This document shows positions 62,794 to 64,000 of a stretch of 64,000 nucleotides of DNA, piece after piece. Position numbers and translations under genes: made by a program. Each line of letters begins with the position of its first letter. Positions within the stretch are counted from its first letter, which is position 1. The stretch covers positions 248,001-312,000 of the forward strand of contig NZ_CP022685.1 in NCBI RefSeq assembly GCF_002556545.1. The letters run 5' to 3'. The notes below the pieces were generated by a model that worked only from the letters and a program-made list of their open reading frames with translations, was not told the DNA's origin and did not search any database. The DNA is from Streptomyces formicae (GTDB lineage Bacteria; Actinomycetota; Actinomycetes; Streptomycetales; Streptomycetaceae).

Positions 62794-64000
62794 GACTGCT
62801 CCGCCTCCCGCCACACCTTCCACGCCTCGTCCGCGCGGCCCTGCATCGTGCGCAGGGTCGAGCGGTACGAGGAGGGGTTCAGGAGGAATCCCGCGAGGTC
62901 GTCGACGGTCGCCTCGACGAGTTCGGGCGGGCCCTGTTCCCAGAACCGGTTGAGCAGCCACAGCTTGTCGCCGCGCACCTTCTTCGCGAGGCCCGCGATG
63001 ACGGGGTTGGCGGCCTTGACCTTCGGGTTGGGGCAGCCGTCCTGGAGGGCGCCGGAGAAGGCCCGCATGACCGCGGGGTGCAGCCAGGCCCCGGTGGCCT
63101 CGACGGCCTCGTCGTGGTCGGCTCCCTTGACGGTGGCGACGAGCGCGCTGGACTCGAAGATGACGCTGGGCCTGGCCTTCGGGTCCGCCATCGGCAGGAC
63201 GAACGCGCCGACGTTCTCGCCCGGCTTGCCGCCCGCGCCCGCGAGCGTGGAGCCGAGCCAGGTGCCGCAGGCCACCATGCCCACCGTGCCGCGCACCAGG
63301 GCGGCCGCCGCGTCGGTGTGGCTCAGGTCCATGGGGGTGAACCAGTCCTTGTCGAAGAAGGAGGCGATGGTGCGCAGGGCGCGTTCGGCGCGCGGGTCGG
63401 TGTACCGCTCGCGGCCGTTCATCAAGTCCTGGTAGAACCGCGGGTCCTGACGGCTGAGGACCTCCTGGAACCAGATGAAGGAGGGCCAGCGGTCGGCGGC
63501 GGTGCCGTGCAGCGGTGTGATGCCCGCCTTCTTCAGGCGGGCGCAGGCGGTGAGGAAGCCGTCCCAGGTCCCGGGGGGCTTGATGTCGTGTGCGCGGAAG
63601 ACCTGGGGGTTGTAGAACATCACCCAGTACGCGAGGTTCATCGGCAGGCCGTAGACCCGTCGGTGGTAGGTGAACGCGCCCCGCAGCGAGGGGTCCACCC
63701 AGCCTTTGGCGACGGCGTCGTCCCACTGGTGCGTCAGGTCCTCGATGCCGCCGGTGCGGGCCAGGTCCTGCAGCCGGTAGCCCGACCAGTACTTGAGCAT
63801 GTCCGGCGTCTTGTTGGTCCGCAGCGAGGACCGGACGATCTGCTCGAACGACTCCAGGGACGGGTTGACCTCGGGGACCAGTTGCAGCGACGCGACCCTC
63901 TTCATGGCCGCGCCCGCGGCGGCCATGGGCTTCTCCCAGGGGAGGCTGTCGCCGAGCACGGCGACCTTGCCGGGGGGCTGTCCCGCCGCGGTGCCGCAGG
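62790..64000 (-). CDS. Sugar ABC transporter substrate-binding protein, N-terminus cut by window end
   Basis: The open frame runs out of the window at its 5' end; the visible part is about 403 residues. It has the type I sugar-binder pattern: LVPEVNPSLESFEQIVRSSL, FTYHRRVYGLPMNLAYWVMFYNPQVF, AAALVRGTVGMVACGTWLG, and FESSALVATVKGADHDEA. The lipoprotein signal and Cys are beyond the edge. First gene of the operon, overlapping the next by four bases, so this is the lipoprotein that captures the mannoside outside the cell. Confidence 0.88.
   Translation of the reverse strand, partial: CGTAAGQPPGKVAVLGDSLPWEKPMAAAGAAMKRVASLQLVPEVNPSLESFEQIVRSSLRTNKTPDMLKYWSGYRLQDLARTGGIEDLTHQWDDAVAKGWVDPSLRGAFTYHRRVYGLPMNLAYWVMFYNPQVFRAHDIKPPGTWDGFLTACARLKKAGITPLHGTAADRWPSFIWFQEVLSRQDPRFYQDLMNGRERYTDPRAERALRTIASFFDKDWFTPMDLSHTDAAAALVRGTVGMVACGTWLGSTLAGAGGKPGENVGAFVLPMADPKARPSVIFESSALVATVKGADHDEAVEATGAWLHPAVMRAFSGALQDGCPNPKVKAANPVIAGLAKKVRGDKLWLLNRFWEQGPPELVEATVDDLAGFLLNPSSYRSTLRTMQGRADEAWKVWREAEQS

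Noticed and set aside
58690..63435. A 1581-codon open frame on the plus strand opposite the mannosidase and permeases
   Set aside because: It lies entirely opposite well-supported GH38 and transporter genes. Its translation is Val/Gly/Arg-biased with no domain; it is a G+C-driven antisense frame.

Overview
The window is about 72% G+C by eye, with G/C-ending codons, frequent GTG starts (plus a TTG and a probable CTG), Tat signal peptides and many secreted hydrolases. The gene set (two-gene NRPS/PKS locus, HelR, a LacI-controlled mannoside operon, a GlxA-type regulator, DUF1206, a fused SecDF) points to a Streptomyces or close relative. I see no tRNA, rRNA, insertion sequence, prophage or CRISPR array. 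Boundaries and functions come from reading the sequence and remembered family motifs; no search was run.

Region 1 (1-12.9 kb): the 3' end of a cholesterol oxidase, a secreted lipase, a YjbR/helix-hairpin-helix protein, an FG-GAP repeat protein, a Tat-exported esterase, a GNAT enzyme, a RibD/DHFR-like reductase, a DHA2-type drug exporter divergent from a double-domain Lrp regulator, a P-loop kinase, and a methyltransferase carrying a TTA codon (bldA-dependent in Streptomyces). It ends with helR, an RNA polymerase-recycling helicase that protects against rifamycins. Upstream of helR is a 19-bp near-palindrome matching the rifamycin-associated element (RAE) as I remember it.

Region 2 (13-24.1 kb): an AfsR/LuxR-like NTPase without an obvious DNA-binding domain, a Tat-exported TolB-propeller/amidohydrolase fusion, a TetR regulator, an SRPBCC protein, a FemAB/BioF2-like acyltransferase, a two-gene cell-wall unit (lysozyme-like and C39-like proteins), and an ArsR-type regulator.

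Region 3 (24.1-38 kb): a compact biosynthetic locus of two translationally coupled megasynthases. The first is C-A-PCP-TE. The second is A-PCP-C-A-PCP-KS-(no AT)-KR-ACP-TE. Its adenylation pockets read as a branched aliphatic residue and then proline. Its PKS module lacks an acyltransferase and has the KS-flanking architecture of trans-AT systems, so a malonyl loader must be encoded elsewhere. There is no nearby MbtH, exporter, PPTase or tailoring gene. A 46-bp tandem repeat and a possible promoter lie upstream.

Region 4 (38-53.9 kb): a secreted PAF-acetylhydrolase-like enzyme, an aquaporin, an ECF sigma factor fused to a zinc motif, a membrane segment and an extracellular CAP domain, a secreted M23 peptidase, a Tm-1-like/PEP-hydrolase-like pair divergent from a MocR regulator, a cupin divergent from a GlxA-type regulator, a STAS protein with a likely CTG start, a DUF1206 membrane protein, and a fused SecDF with a small secreted ORF upstream.

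Region 5 (54-64 kb): one long leftward operon for uptake and breakdown of a mannose-containing glycan: solute-binding protein (cut by the window edge), two permeases, GH38 alpha-mannosidase, mannose-6-phosphate isomerase, ROK protein and LacI repressor.
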